Source: Desulfuromonadaceae bacterium GWC2_58_13 (GTDB lineage Bacteria; Desulfobacterota; Desulfuromonadia; Desulfuromonadales; Trichloromonadaceae). Taken from it: DNA of 19,101 nucleotides. Shown piece by piece: positions 1 through 8,446 of the stretch (its first letter is position 1; the number at the start of each line of letters is the position of its first letter). The stretch spans positions 13,554 through 32,654 of the forward strand of contig MHXM01000146.1 of NCBI GenBank assembly GCA_001825565.1, in the 5' to 3' direction. The notes beneath the pieces are model-generated. The model made no database searches, was not told the origin of the DNA, and saw only the letters and a list, made by a program, of their open reading frames with translations. The translations under genes and the position numbers were made by a program.

Positions 1-530
1 CGGCGCCGGCGCCGAAACCCCGGCTGGTACCGGCGCCCGATCCGGTTCCCGTGCCCGCGCCGGCGAAGGTGGCCGCATCCCCGGAGGCACCACCCGCGCA
101 GGAACCGTCGGCCCGGCCGGATGATACCTTGTCGAACCGGAAGAGTGCTCCGGATGCGGGAAAGGAAACCGCTCCCCTTCAAGTCACCGGAGCCGGAGGC
201 GCCGCCGGCAGGGGCGCGAGCGGAACGGCGGAGGGAACCGCCACGGCTGGAGAAATCTACCTGAAGGAGCATTTCGCCTATATCCGCGACCGGGTCATGG
301 GAAATGTCAGTTACCCGATGATCGCCCGCCGCAAAGGCTGGGCGGGACAGGTGGTGGTCTCCTTTATCATCTTTCTGGATGGCAATGTCGAAGATCTCAA
401 GGTGGTCACCAGCTCGGGCTACGGCATCCTCGACCGTTGCGCCCTGGACGCAGTGACCAAATCCTGTCCGTTTCCGCCACCGCCGGCCCGGGCCGAGATT
501 TCCCTGCCCATTCGTTTCCAGCTGCAATAA
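1..530 (+). CDS. TonB family energy transducer, C-terminal part (5' end outside window)
   Basis: TonB carries proton-motive energy from the inner-membrane ExbB-ExbD motor across the periplasm to outer-membrane receptors. The reading frame is open from the first full codon (position 3), so the gene begins upstream and the N-terminal membrane anchor is not visible. What is seen is a long linker rich in Pro, Ala and Val (APAPKPRLVPAPDPVPVP), typical of the periplasm-spanning part of TonB, then a Gly/Ala-rich stretch, then a C-terminal TonB_C fold at about 290-527 with the usual YP..AR..G..G.V.V.F....G.V.......SSG....D..A..A landmarks and a terminal PI.F.L strand. The stop lies 28 bp before the receptor gene, so the two are almost surely co-transcribed and this TonB is probably dedicated to that receptor. 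The exact family member cannot be named. Confidence 0.9.
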   Translation, partial: APAPKPRLVPAPDPVPVPAPAKVAASPEAPPAQEPSARPDDTLSNRKSAPDAGKETAPLQVTGAGGAAGRGASGTAEGTATAGEIYLKEHFAYIRDRVMGNVSYPMIARRKGWAGQVVVSFIIFLDGNVEDLKVVTSSGYGILDRCALDAVTKSCPFPPPPARAEISLPIRFQLQ

Positions 531-544
531 CGACCATCCTCTAA

Positions 545-561
545 CAAAGGAGACTGAAATG
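545..561 (+). promoter_or_regulatory. Ribosome binding site and start of the copper-receptor-like gene
   Basis: AAAGGAG lies seven bases before the ATG at 559, an optimal spacing. It fixes the receptor start and leaves only a short intergenic gap after tonB, with no room for a separate promoter. Confidence 0.7.
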
Positions 562-2664
562 AGATTCCGATCGTTCCTTCATCTGTTTCCCCTGTTTCTT
601 GTGTTCATTATTTCGGGCCATGCCCGGGCCGAATCGACCATCCTCGATGAAATCGTGGTCCATGGGCAAGAGGTCAAACCCAACGAAGAGAACCTGACGA
701 TCCGCGAGGTTCGCGAGAGTTCGGCGCGCGACATTGGCGAGGCGCTCAAGCTGGTCCCCGGCATCAGCACCGTAAACAAGGGGGCGATTGCCAACGACAT
801 CGTCCTTCGCGGCTTTCAGCGCGACAATATCAATGTCTTTCTCGATGGGGTGCGGCTCTACGGCGGCTGTCCCTCGCGCATGGACCCGCCGTCCTTTCAT
901 TTCGATTTCGCCGAGGTGGACTACATCGAAATCACCAAAGGTCCCTACGATGTCCGCAATCCGGGTAGTCTCGGCGGGGTCATCAACGCGGTCTCGAAAA
1001 GTCCCGACCTCGGACCCGGCATGACCGCCGACCTGACCTACGGATCCCATGATATGGTCAACGCGGCCGCCACGGCCTCCTACGGCACCGAAAAGTTCGA
1101 CGCCCTGGCCGGTTATGCCTACAAATATTCGCTGTCTCCCAAATCGGGCGACGGCAAGCGCCTCACCGACATCTACCCCGCCACCAGCCCCAACCGCTAC
1201 AACCCGGACGACATCGATTCTCGGGCCTACAATATCAACACCTTCTGGACCAAGGGGGGGGTCAATCTCACCGATCATCTGCGCACCGAACTGGGCTACT
1301 CCTATCAGGATGCCGACCACGTGCTCTATCCCTACCTGTTCATGGATGCCGAATACGACCGGACTCACCGCATTAACTGGACCACCACCATGGAAGACCT
1401 TTCCGACTCCTGGAAGAAAGCCAAATTGCAGGTTTACTGGAACCAGGTCGATCACCTGATGCACGACAGCTACCGGGCCAGCTCGACCCCCAGCATGGCC
1501 GTGACACGCGATTATTCCATGGAAACCGATGCCACAAGCAGGGTCTACGGCATGCAGTTATCGGGGGATTTCGCGGTGGGGCCGGGCACCCTCGGCACCG
1601 GCATCGACTTTTACAACCGCAACTGGGATGCCACCAACGAAGCCGCCAGTTACCTGGCCTACACGCCCCAGCCGATGATCCCCGACGTCGACGTGAACAA
1701 CTATGGCGTCTTTGCCGAGTACACCTGGCCGGTGGCCGAGCGCTGGACCCTGAAGGGAGGCATCCGCCTCGATTCGACCACCGTCGAAGCCGACCGATTG
1801 AGCGACGACCGCCTGGCCACCCTCTATCAACCCTATTTTGCAGGTTCAAGCCTCGAAAATGACGCCGATTTCACCGAAGCCAGCGGCAATCTGCAGCTCA
1901 GTTGGAAACCGCAGGACCATCTGGAATTTTTCGCCGGCCTCGGTTCCGGCACCCGCACCCCCGATCCTCAGGAACTCTATATCGGCCTGCAGCGGATTCC
2001 GACCATGATGATGCCCGGTGCGACCAACTGGATCGGCAATCCCGATCTGGAGCCGACCCGCAACAACCAGGCGGATATCGGCGTCAAAGTCTCCGGCGAG
2101 CGCCATTACGCCAGCGCCGCGCTCTTCTACAGCGACCTCAGTGACTACATCTACGTGGTGGATGTTCCCGATCCCGACGGGCCGGGATTGGGCACCCTGC
2201 CCGCGGCGCGCACCTACCAGAACGTCGACGCCAACATCTGGGGCGGCGAGATGTCCGGGCAACTGGCCCTGCCGCTCGATCTCTACCTGCGAGGGGTCTT
2301 GTCCTACACCGAGGGGGAAAATGACGACAGCGGCGAACCACTGGTGGAAATTCCACCGTGGCAGGGAAGCGCTTCCCTACGCTACGATCGGGAAATGTTT
2401 TTCGCCGAGCTCACCGAACGCTTTGCCGACCGGCAAGATCGAGTCGACGATACCCTCAACGAAGAAGAGACCGCCGGTTGGGGGGTAACCGACATCAAGG
2501 CGGGAGTCAAAGGGGACAAATGGTCGATTTTCGCGGGAGTCAACAACGTTTTCGACAAATACTATTTCAGCCATCTCTCCTATCAGCGCGATCCTTTCCG
2601 CTCGGGCGCGCGAGTTCCCGAAACGGGAGCTTTCGCCTATGTGACGGGAACGTTTAGGTTCTGA
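559..2664 (+). CDS. TonB-dependent outer-membrane receptor, OprC/NosA copper-receptor type
   Basis: The 701-residue product has a Sec signal peptide ending near residue 24 (HARA), a TonB box (DEIVVHG, about 30-36), a plug domain (about 45-150, with LKLVPGIS, IVLRGF, FLDGV and the ITKGPYD.R.PG..GG.IN signature) and a 22-strand-type barrel ending in aromatic F701 (TGTFRF). Two motifs point to the copper receptors OprC (Pseudomonas aeruginosa) and NosA: CPSRM at 104-108 followed by DPP, equivalent to the CxxxM metal site, and HLM at 299-301 in a VDHLMHD context, equivalent to the HxM site. In OprC these two pairs bind copper. Uptake of copper ions is therefore the likely role, driven by the adjacent TonB. 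Metal specificity is inferred from motifs only; a related metal-chelate receptor remains possible. Receptor family confidence is very high, the copper call moderate to good. Confidence 0.9.
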   Translation: MRFRSFLHLFPLFLVFIISGHARAESTILDEIVVHGQEVKPNEENLTIREVRESSARDIGEALKLVPGISTVNKGAIANDIVLRGFQRDNINVFLDGVRLYGGCPSRMDPPSFHFDFAEVDYIEITKGPYDVRNPGSLGGVINAVSKSPDLGPGMTADLTYGSHDMVNAAATASYGTEKFDALAGYAYKYSLSPKSGDGKRLTDIYPATSPNRYNPDDIDSRAYNINTFWTKGGVNLTDHLRTELGYSYQDADHVLYPYLFMDAEYDRTHRINWTTTMEDLSDSWKKAKLQVYWNQVDHLMHDSYRASSTPSMAVTRDYSMETDATSRVYGMQLSGDFAVGPGTLGTGIDFYNRNWDATNEAASYLAYTPQPMIPDVDVNNYGVFAEYTWPVAERWTLKGGIRLDSTTVEADRLSDDRLATLYQPYFAGSSLENDADFTEASGNLQLSWKPQDHLEFFAGLGSGTRTPDPQELYIGLQRIPTMMMPGATNWIGNPDLEPTRNNQADIGVKVSGERHYASAALFYSDLSDYIYVVDVPDPDGPGLGTLPAARTYQNVDANIWGGEMSGQLALPLDLYLRGVLSYTEGENDDSGEPLVEIPPWQGSASLRYDREMFFAELTERFADRQDRVDDTLNEEETAGWGVTDIKAGVKGDKWSIFAGVNNVFDKYYFSHLSYQRDPFRSGARVPETGAFAYVTGTFRF

Positions 2665-2669
2665 ATCCG

Positions 2670-2726
2670 GGCTTCGACTCCGCTCACCCTACGAACCAGA
2701 TTCGGTGGCTGAGCGGAGTCGAAGCC
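2670..2726. repeat. REP-like palindrome between convergent genes, overlapping the thioesterase 3' end
   Basis: Perfect 17-bp inverted repeat: left arm 2670-2686 (GGCTTCGACTCCGCTCA), right arm 2710-2726, with a 23-base loop. Read on the minus strand, a GTAG tetranucleotide (2692 to 2689) precedes GGTGAGCGGAGTCGAAGCC; a GTAG head before a hairpin is a known hallmark of REP sequences mobilised by RAYT-type transposases. The right arm and most of the loop are translated as the last residues of the thioesterase, and the TAG in the GTAG head is its stop codon. There is no T-run, so an intrinsic terminator is not clearly formed, though the hairpin could protect either mRNA end. Confidence 0.7.
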
Positions 2727-3456
2727 AGGTCGACCTCAGCCGGGTCAATTCGCGGCCGTCCGCTTTGTTGACGAGTTGATGGAGAAAGGTCGGACAAGAG
2801 GAGGTATTTTCGGCCTGAATCCGCGACAGCACCCGGTCGCCGCAGGTGGCCGGCGCCCGGTAGCCGATTTCGATTTCGCTCAGTTGGCAGGAGACGTCGA
2901 TCTCGTCGGGCACCGTTTCGAGAGCCCAGCCGGGATAAACGGTATTGTTGACGTGATGGTTGATGTCGAGATCGGACCGGCGCACCTGAAACGCCATCTC
3001 GGCGGCGCAACCGATCATTTTCGGCAGGGAAGCGAAGTCGGCGGCGATGGCGCGACGGTCATGAAGAGGATACTTGGGCAGGGCGCTGTCCAACCGGACC
3101 GGGCGGCCGGTGGTTACATCGATGACGGCCCAGGAGGTCGTCGCCAGGGCGACCAGCCTCTCCTCCTGGTCATGCACCTCGAAATCGCGCAGGGCGAACA
3201 GCCCTTCCCGCCCCGACGGCCAGGTTTGCACGCGCAGGGTGTCGCCGGCATGGGGATAGTGCAGAAAACGGGCGTGGGTACGGGACAAAACCCAGGTCAG
3301 ATTGCGCCGGCGCAGGTCGGCTACGGCAATGCCGAGCGCGATCGTGTGCTCGCCGGCGGCATCCTGCAGATAATCGAGGAGGGTCGCCGGCCGCAGCCGG
3401 GCCCGGTGATCGACCTCGTAAAAACGGACCCGGTAGTCTCTGGTCAAGGTCAGCAT
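2689..3456 (-). CDS. Acyl-ACP thioesterase (FatA/FatB-like, two hot-dog domains)
   Basis: The 255-residue product should release free fatty acids from acyl carrier protein in the cytoplasm. It has the double hot-dog layout of bacterial acyl-ACP thioesterases: an N-terminal domain opening with Y.VRFYEVD (about 8-16) and a C-terminal domain with SDLDINHHVNN..Y..W..E at 161-180, where D164, N166 and H168 match the catalytic Asp/Asn/His positions of the family. The frame stays open upstream to 3597, but the ATG at 3456 is preferred: AAAGG precedes it by four bases, homology begins at once, and the longer version would overlap the Smr gene by 86 bp. It is the last gene of the TM2-Smr-thioesterase group, 55 bp after the Smr stop. 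Its last eleven or so residues (LRLRSATESGS) are encoded by the REP-like repeat and look added on. Confidence 0.88.
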   Translation of the reverse strand: MLTLTRDYRVRFYEVDHRARLRPATLLDYLQDAAGEHTIALGIAVADLRRRNLTWVLSRTHARFLHYPHAGDTLRVQTWPSGREGLFALRDFEVHDQEERLVALATTSWAVIDVTTGRPVRLDSALPKYPLHDRRAIAADFASLPKMIGCAAEMAFQVRRSDLDINHHVNNTVYPGWALETVPDEIDVSCQLSEIEIGYRAPATCGDRVLSRIQAENTSSCPTFLHQLVNKADGRELTRLRSTWLRLRSATESGS

Positions 3457-3511
3457 AAAACCTTTCGTAAAACCAGGGGATCGGACAGAAGACTGAAGGC
3501 AAAAGCCGGCA

Positions 3512-3799
3512 TTATTCGGTCGTCCCGGGCAACAACCGAACCAGGGTCGCCCCCCAGCCACCCCCCGATTCATCGGCCAACCGAAACGAACCCACATAGG
3601 GCAAGCGCTTGAGAATCGAGTGGACCCGGCGCTGCAAAATCCCCTGCCCTTTACCGTGGATAATCCGCACCTGCAGAATCCTCCGCTTCCGGCACTCCTC
3701 CAGGTAATCCGGGATCAGGGTACCGACCTCCCGGGGCAAAAAGGTGTGCAGGTCGAGCGTCCCGTCGATCGGCAATATCACGACATCCGGCTCGTCCAC
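3512..3799 (-). CDS. Stand-alone Smr-domain protein (GTG start)
   Basis: The 95-residue protein is little more than one Smr domain. The visible signature is PIDGTLDLHTFLPREV, then LIPDYLEECRKRRILQVRIIHGKG with the family HGKG loop, and GGGWGATLVRL near the end. Smr domains bind and often nick nucleic acid; the small domains of MutS2 and of eukaryotic relatives act on branched DNA or on mRNA during ribosome rescue. The actual substrate here is unknown. The frame extends upstream to an ATG at 3928, but that would overlap the TM2 gene by 124 bp and the extra residues have no Smr character, so the GTG at 3799 is chosen. It lies five bases after the TM2 stop, with only a weak ribosome site, which suggests translational coupling. 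Confidence 0.85.
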   Translation of the reverse strand: MDEPDVVILPIDGTLDLHTFLPREVGTLIPDYLEECRKRRILQVRIIHGKGQGILQRRVHSILKRLPYVGSFRLADESGGGWGATLVRLLPGTTE

Positions 3800-3804
3800 A
3801 AATG

Positions 3805-4215
3805 CTACCGGATCGAACGGAACTGCCCGTTGGCTTCGGCCACCTGTTGATTCCAGGTCCAGTAGTCGTAGACGTAGCCGATCCCGAACAGACCGGCGGT
3901 CAACATGTAAACGATGCCGGAAATCCACTTGCCGATATAGATGCGGTGAATGCCAAACAGGCCGAGAAAGGTCAGCAGCAGCCAGGCCAGATTGTAATCG
4001 TAACGACCCTGGCTGTAATGGTTTTCGGCCGTGCTGGCCATCGAGGGAATCAGGAACAGGTCGACAATCCAGCCGATGAGGAAAACCCCGAAGGTGAGAA
4101 AATAAATCGTGCCGGATATGGGCCGGCCGTAATAAAAACGATGGGAGCCGGTAAAACCGAACCCCCAGAGAAGGTAACCGAACAGGTTCCCGTGGGTGCC
4201 ATCGAGAAGGGGCAT
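3805..4215 (-). CDS. Tandem TM2-domain inner-membrane protein
   Basis: The 136-residue hydrophobic protein carries two consecutive TM2 domains. Copy 1 (about 12-58) has GFTGSHRFYYG, then G..YFLTFGVFLIGWIVD..LIP; copy 2 (about 78-122) has GLFGIHRIYIG, then G..YMLTAGLFGIGYVYDYW. Each copy should form two helices joined by a short DRF/DHR-like turn, so four membrane passes are expected. TM2 proteins are widespread and lack a defined biochemical role in bacteria. The ATG at 4215 is preferred over the upstream ATG at 4299 because GAGGAG sits seven bases before it and because a candidate promoter lies inside the longer version. It is the first gene of a three-gene group with the Smr protein and the thioesterase; the functional link between them is not evident. 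Confidence 0.87.
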   Translation of the reverse strand: MPLLDGTHGNLFGYLLWGFGFTGSHRFYYGRPISGTIYFLTFGVFLIGWIVDLFLIPSMASTAENHYSQGRYDYNLAWLLLTFLGLFGIHRIYIGKWISGIVYMLTAGLFGIGYVYDYWTWNQQVAEANGQFRSIR

Positions 4216-4253
4216 GACAGTACTCCTCAGCAAAAATTCAGGGGGTAATCGGA

Positions 4254-4269
4254 GGTTCCGGAAGGAACC
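4254..4269 (-). other. Small hairpin in the TM2 leader
   Basis: GGTTCC (4254-4259) pairs perfectly with GGAACC (4264-4269) across a four-base loop, inside the predicted 5' leader of the TM2 mRNA and about 40 bases before its start codon. It could modulate translation or mark the end of the prkA2 transcript, but no T-run follows, so a terminator is not supported. Confidence 0.3.
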
Positions 4270-4286
4270 ACGAAAAGACGGGGCCG

Positions 4287-4315
4287 ATTGTACCTCCACC
4301 CTGCTGCCGATGCAA
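4287..4315 (-). promoter_or_regulatory. Candidate sigma-70 promoter of the TM2-Smr-thioesterase group
   Basis: On the minus strand TTGCAT (4315-4310) and TACAAT (4292-4287) are separated by exactly 17 bases. The -10 matches consensus at five of six positions; the -35 keeps only the TTG. Transcription would start near 4280, giving a leader of about 65 bases before the ATG at 4215. Confidence 0.5.
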
Positions 4316-4363
4316 CCCTGTCGTTGGGGCGGACCAGTTCAATGGTTGGAACAACCGGGGATA

Positions 4364-6655
4364 TCAGGACGAAGCGAACTGCCTGGCGATGTCGTTGTCG
4401 ATGACGTAGATGCAGACTTCCTTGGCGCCGTTTTTGGTGTACTGGTATTTTTTGCACAGGTTGGTGATCAGAAAGGTGACGTCATCGCGAATCCGCTTGT
4501 CGTAGGTTTTGAAATCCTCGCGGCCGTAATCCTTGATGGCCGTGCGGAAATTCTCGTTTTCGAGAAACGGTTCGAGAACCCGTTCCTTGAGATTGTGGAT
4601 GTACCGTTCACGCAGCGACTTGTACAGACTGGTTTCGGTGACCTTGCGCCCTTCAAACATGATTTCCTGGGTCAATGCCTTGACGGTGTACTCTTTTTGA
4701 ACTTCCCTGCGGAAGGTCTGTCGACTGCCGTCTTCGGCCTTTGGACCCAGCAGGCGGTTTTCTATGCCGGACAGAAATTCTTCGGTGATCTCAAGTTTTT
4801 CGCCGGTGAACTTGCAGGTTTCCACCGAGCCGAGTTTGAAATTGACGGCAAACAGGTAATTCTGCACGTCTTTGGAGATCTGATCCTCGTTGTAGTAGTA
4901 AAGCGACTCCTTGACCTCCTGCAGCACGGTGTAATTATACATCCGGGTCAATGAATCAAGGATACTGTCGGGGACGATCGACCCCAGTTCGTTCGTGCTC
5001 TTGGTGAAATATTTCACCAGTACCGACATGTCGATGAGTTTGTCCTTGCGTGCATAGGTGGAGAAAAAGTCGTTGAAAATCTTCAGCGAATCCCGCCCGG
5101 ACAACCCTTTATCCCCCTCGGTTTCCGACTCGCTGATGATCCGCCGCCGCCGCTTGGCGTTGAGCCGCTTGCGGTCTTCTTCGTCGAGCCATTTGGGAAT
5201 GTTACCGGTGTAGATCTCCATCTTCAGCAACAGCAGATTGTCGTCGCAGTAGAGCCGGTACTTGTACGGTTGCTGAATCCATTCGGTCATGGCGGTGGAA
5301 TGGGATTTCATGCGGGTCGAAATGATCACCCGGGCAAAATTATGCAGAACCCGGGGCAGGAAACTGCTGTCGATGTGAGTGCCGAAAATATTGCGGTAAA
5401 TTTCAACCTCGGTGTTCAGATCGAGAACATAAGGCACCTTGATGTATTCGATGCGGTCGAGAAATGACTGGTAGCCCTGGATATTCTGTTTATCCTCGGG
5501 ATTCATCAGGGCCAGGAACAGAGAATTAACGTTTTCCTCGGTGTCCTCGACCTTATGCAGGCCTTCGCTGATAATGTTGTGCAGTTCGATCAGACGTTCG
5601 GTGTTGTGCGACTTGATGTCCATCAGGGCGTAAATGCCGTTGTTGGTCTTGGCATATCGAGAGAAGATGTATTTGACCTTGTTGCTGTCGCGCAGCAGGG
5701 TGTTGATGCGGTTCTGCAGGATATCGTTGGTCAGAATGTTCTGCTTGACCGGCTTGTCGCCGGGGGTAAAGACGCTGATTCCCTCGCCGAGGCTGCGGTT
5801 GAACTGGTAGGGACGGGCATAGATCATGTGGTAGACATCGAGGGGATTTTTCAGATTGCTGAGCAGCGCCTGGTAAAGCGAACTGCAGATGGTACAGGGA
5901 GTACTGCGGAACACCCAGTCGAATTCTTTTTCGGTAAGCAAGCGCTCCCCATGTTCATTGTTTTTGAACAGACTTTCAAAAAAATTCCGGCGCAGCGACT
6001 TGGGAATCATCAGGATCGGGTTGTCGTGGCTCGGGCAAGGAACTTCGACATAATCCTCGGAAGAGTACATCAATTCTTTGGTTTCGATCAGCTCACTCTG
6101 GCCGAATTCATATTCGTCGAGCAAATTGGAGAGTTTGTCGAGAAATCGGTCGGCATTGCGGGCGGGAATTTTGCCGAGATTTTTGCGGTTCAACCTCCAG
6201 ACCACTTCGAACCGGGAACCCGCCTCGGTATTGGCGTACTGCTCGAATTTCATCAACAAGTTGTTCAGAAAGGTGCTCTTGCCGCTCCCCGGGGGACCTT
6301 CGAAGATATAGATCTTGTTCTGCTGGGCCCCTCGCTTGAGCGATTCAACCAGGTTGACCAGCCGGTTGGCGAACAGCCGGTCGGCAAAAAACGGGTTATC
6401 CGTCCCCTGGACAAACAACTTGGAGCAGTCGTAATGCATGTAATGAATCGATTCGGGATCGTTCGGATTATCGTCGGGACCCTCGAATACATGACTTTTC
6501 ACCAAATCGTGAAAGACCTGAAAAGCATTGCGCAGCACCCGGTCGGGCTGAGCAACCAGCACTTTCAAAAATTCTTCAAAGGGGATGGGCGCGCGCTGCT
6601 CCCATTCACTCATGAGGCCGGCAACCTGATATAAAGCCTTCTCTATGTTATCCAT
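4364..6655 (-). CDS. Second PrkA-type AAA protein (divergent paralogue, 763 residues)
   Basis: This PrkA-family P-loop protein is the last gene of the stress operon, 51 bp after spoVR. Visible features are an N-terminal region with PFEEFLKVL..QPDRVLRNAFQVFHDLV, a Walker A motif GPPGSGKST (120-128), a CPSH...P...IP block (C207, H210), a CTIC pair (C254, C257), a weak Walker B-like ALMDIK (D346), a sensor-like LALMNPED (N385) and DRIEYIKVPY...E..IY (from 400). These match the AAA part of PrkA; the C-terminal third should be the PrkA C-terminal domain. PrkA was described as a serine kinase in Escherichia coli and Bacillus, and a protease activity has also been reported, so the enzymatic label is unsettled. 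At 763 residues it is longer than usual PrkA (about 640). The start ATG at 6655 has a weak ribosome site; Met15 is an alternative. Confidence 0.88.
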   Translation of the reverse strand: MDNIEKALYQVAGLMSEWEQRAPIPFEEFLKVLVAQPDRVLRNAFQVFHDLVKSHVFEGPDDNPNDPESIHYMHYDCSKLFVQGTDNPFFADRLFANRLVNLVESLKRGAQQNKIYIFEGPPGSGKSTFLNNLLMKFEQYANTEAGSRFEVVWRLNRKNLGKIPARNADRFLDKLSNLLDEYEFGQSELIETKELMYSSEDYVEVPCPSHDNPILMIPKSLRRNFFESLFKNNEHGERLLTEKEFDWVFRSTPCTICSSLYQALLSNLKNPLDVYHMIYARPYQFNRSLGEGISVFTPGDKPVKQNILTNDILQNRINTLLRDSNKVKYIFSRYAKTNNGIYALMDIKSHNTERLIELHNIISEGLHKVEDTEENVNSLFLALMNPEDKQNIQGYQSFLDRIEYIKVPYVLDLNTEVEIYRNIFGTHIDSSFLPRVLHNFARVIISTRMKSHSTAMTEWIQQPYKYRLYCDDNLLLLKMEIYTGNIPKWLDEEDRKRLNAKRRRRIISESETEGDKGLSGRDSLKIFNDFFSTYARKDKLIDMSVLVKYFTKSTNELGSIVPDSILDSLTRMYNYTVLQEVKESLYYYNEDQISKDVQNYLFAVNFKLGSVETCKFTGEKLEITEEFLSGIENRLLGPKAEDGSRQTFRREVQKEYTVKALTQEIMFEGRKVTETSLYKSLRERYIHNLKERVLEPFLENENFRTAIKDYGREDFKTYDKRIRDDVTFLITNLCKKYQYTKNGAKEVCIYVIDNDIARQFASS

Positions 6656-6706
6656 GGCAACCCGTCATCCCGTTTCAACATGTTAAAGGGCGATCACGCG
6701 AATCGC

Positions 6707-8380
<1,674 letters not shown>

Positions 8381-8415
8381 AATCGTTCCCCCGTGGGGTG
8401 AGCCCGCCAACATCC

Positions 8416-8446
8416 AGGGGGGGCGAACACAAGGTTCGCCCCTACG
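8416..8446. repeat. REP-like hairpin between yeaH and spoVR, supplying the yeaH stop codon
   Basis: GGGGCGAAC (8420-8428) and GTTCGCCCC (8434-8442) form a perfect 9-bp stem with a five-base loop. Read on the minus strand it starts with TTCGTAGGGG, so a GTAG head precedes the stem and its TAG (8444 to 8442) terminates yeaH. The sequence style differs from the flanking coding DNA and resembles short palindromic repeats dispersed in many genomes. Inside an operon such a hairpin can stabilise the upstream mRNA or lower downstream expression. Confidence 0.65.

Noticed and set aside
541..1464. Open frame of 307 codons on the minus strand opposite the receptor gene
   Set aside because: The plus strand there encodes signal peptide, TonB box and plug of the receptor; the antisense product has no family features.
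3457..3597. Upstream extension of the thioesterase to an ATG at 3597
   Set aside because: It overlaps the Smr gene, has no homology-like content, and a better ribosome site precedes 3456.
4325..4363. Terminator directly after prkA2 (GGTTG/CAACC hairpin)
   Set aside because: The stem has five pairs and no T-run follows, so termination there is not supported.
8381..8413. Upstream ATG for SpoVR at 8413
   Set aside because: The extra residues (MLAGSPHGGTI) overlap the ribosome site of the ATG at 8380 and do not resemble the family start.
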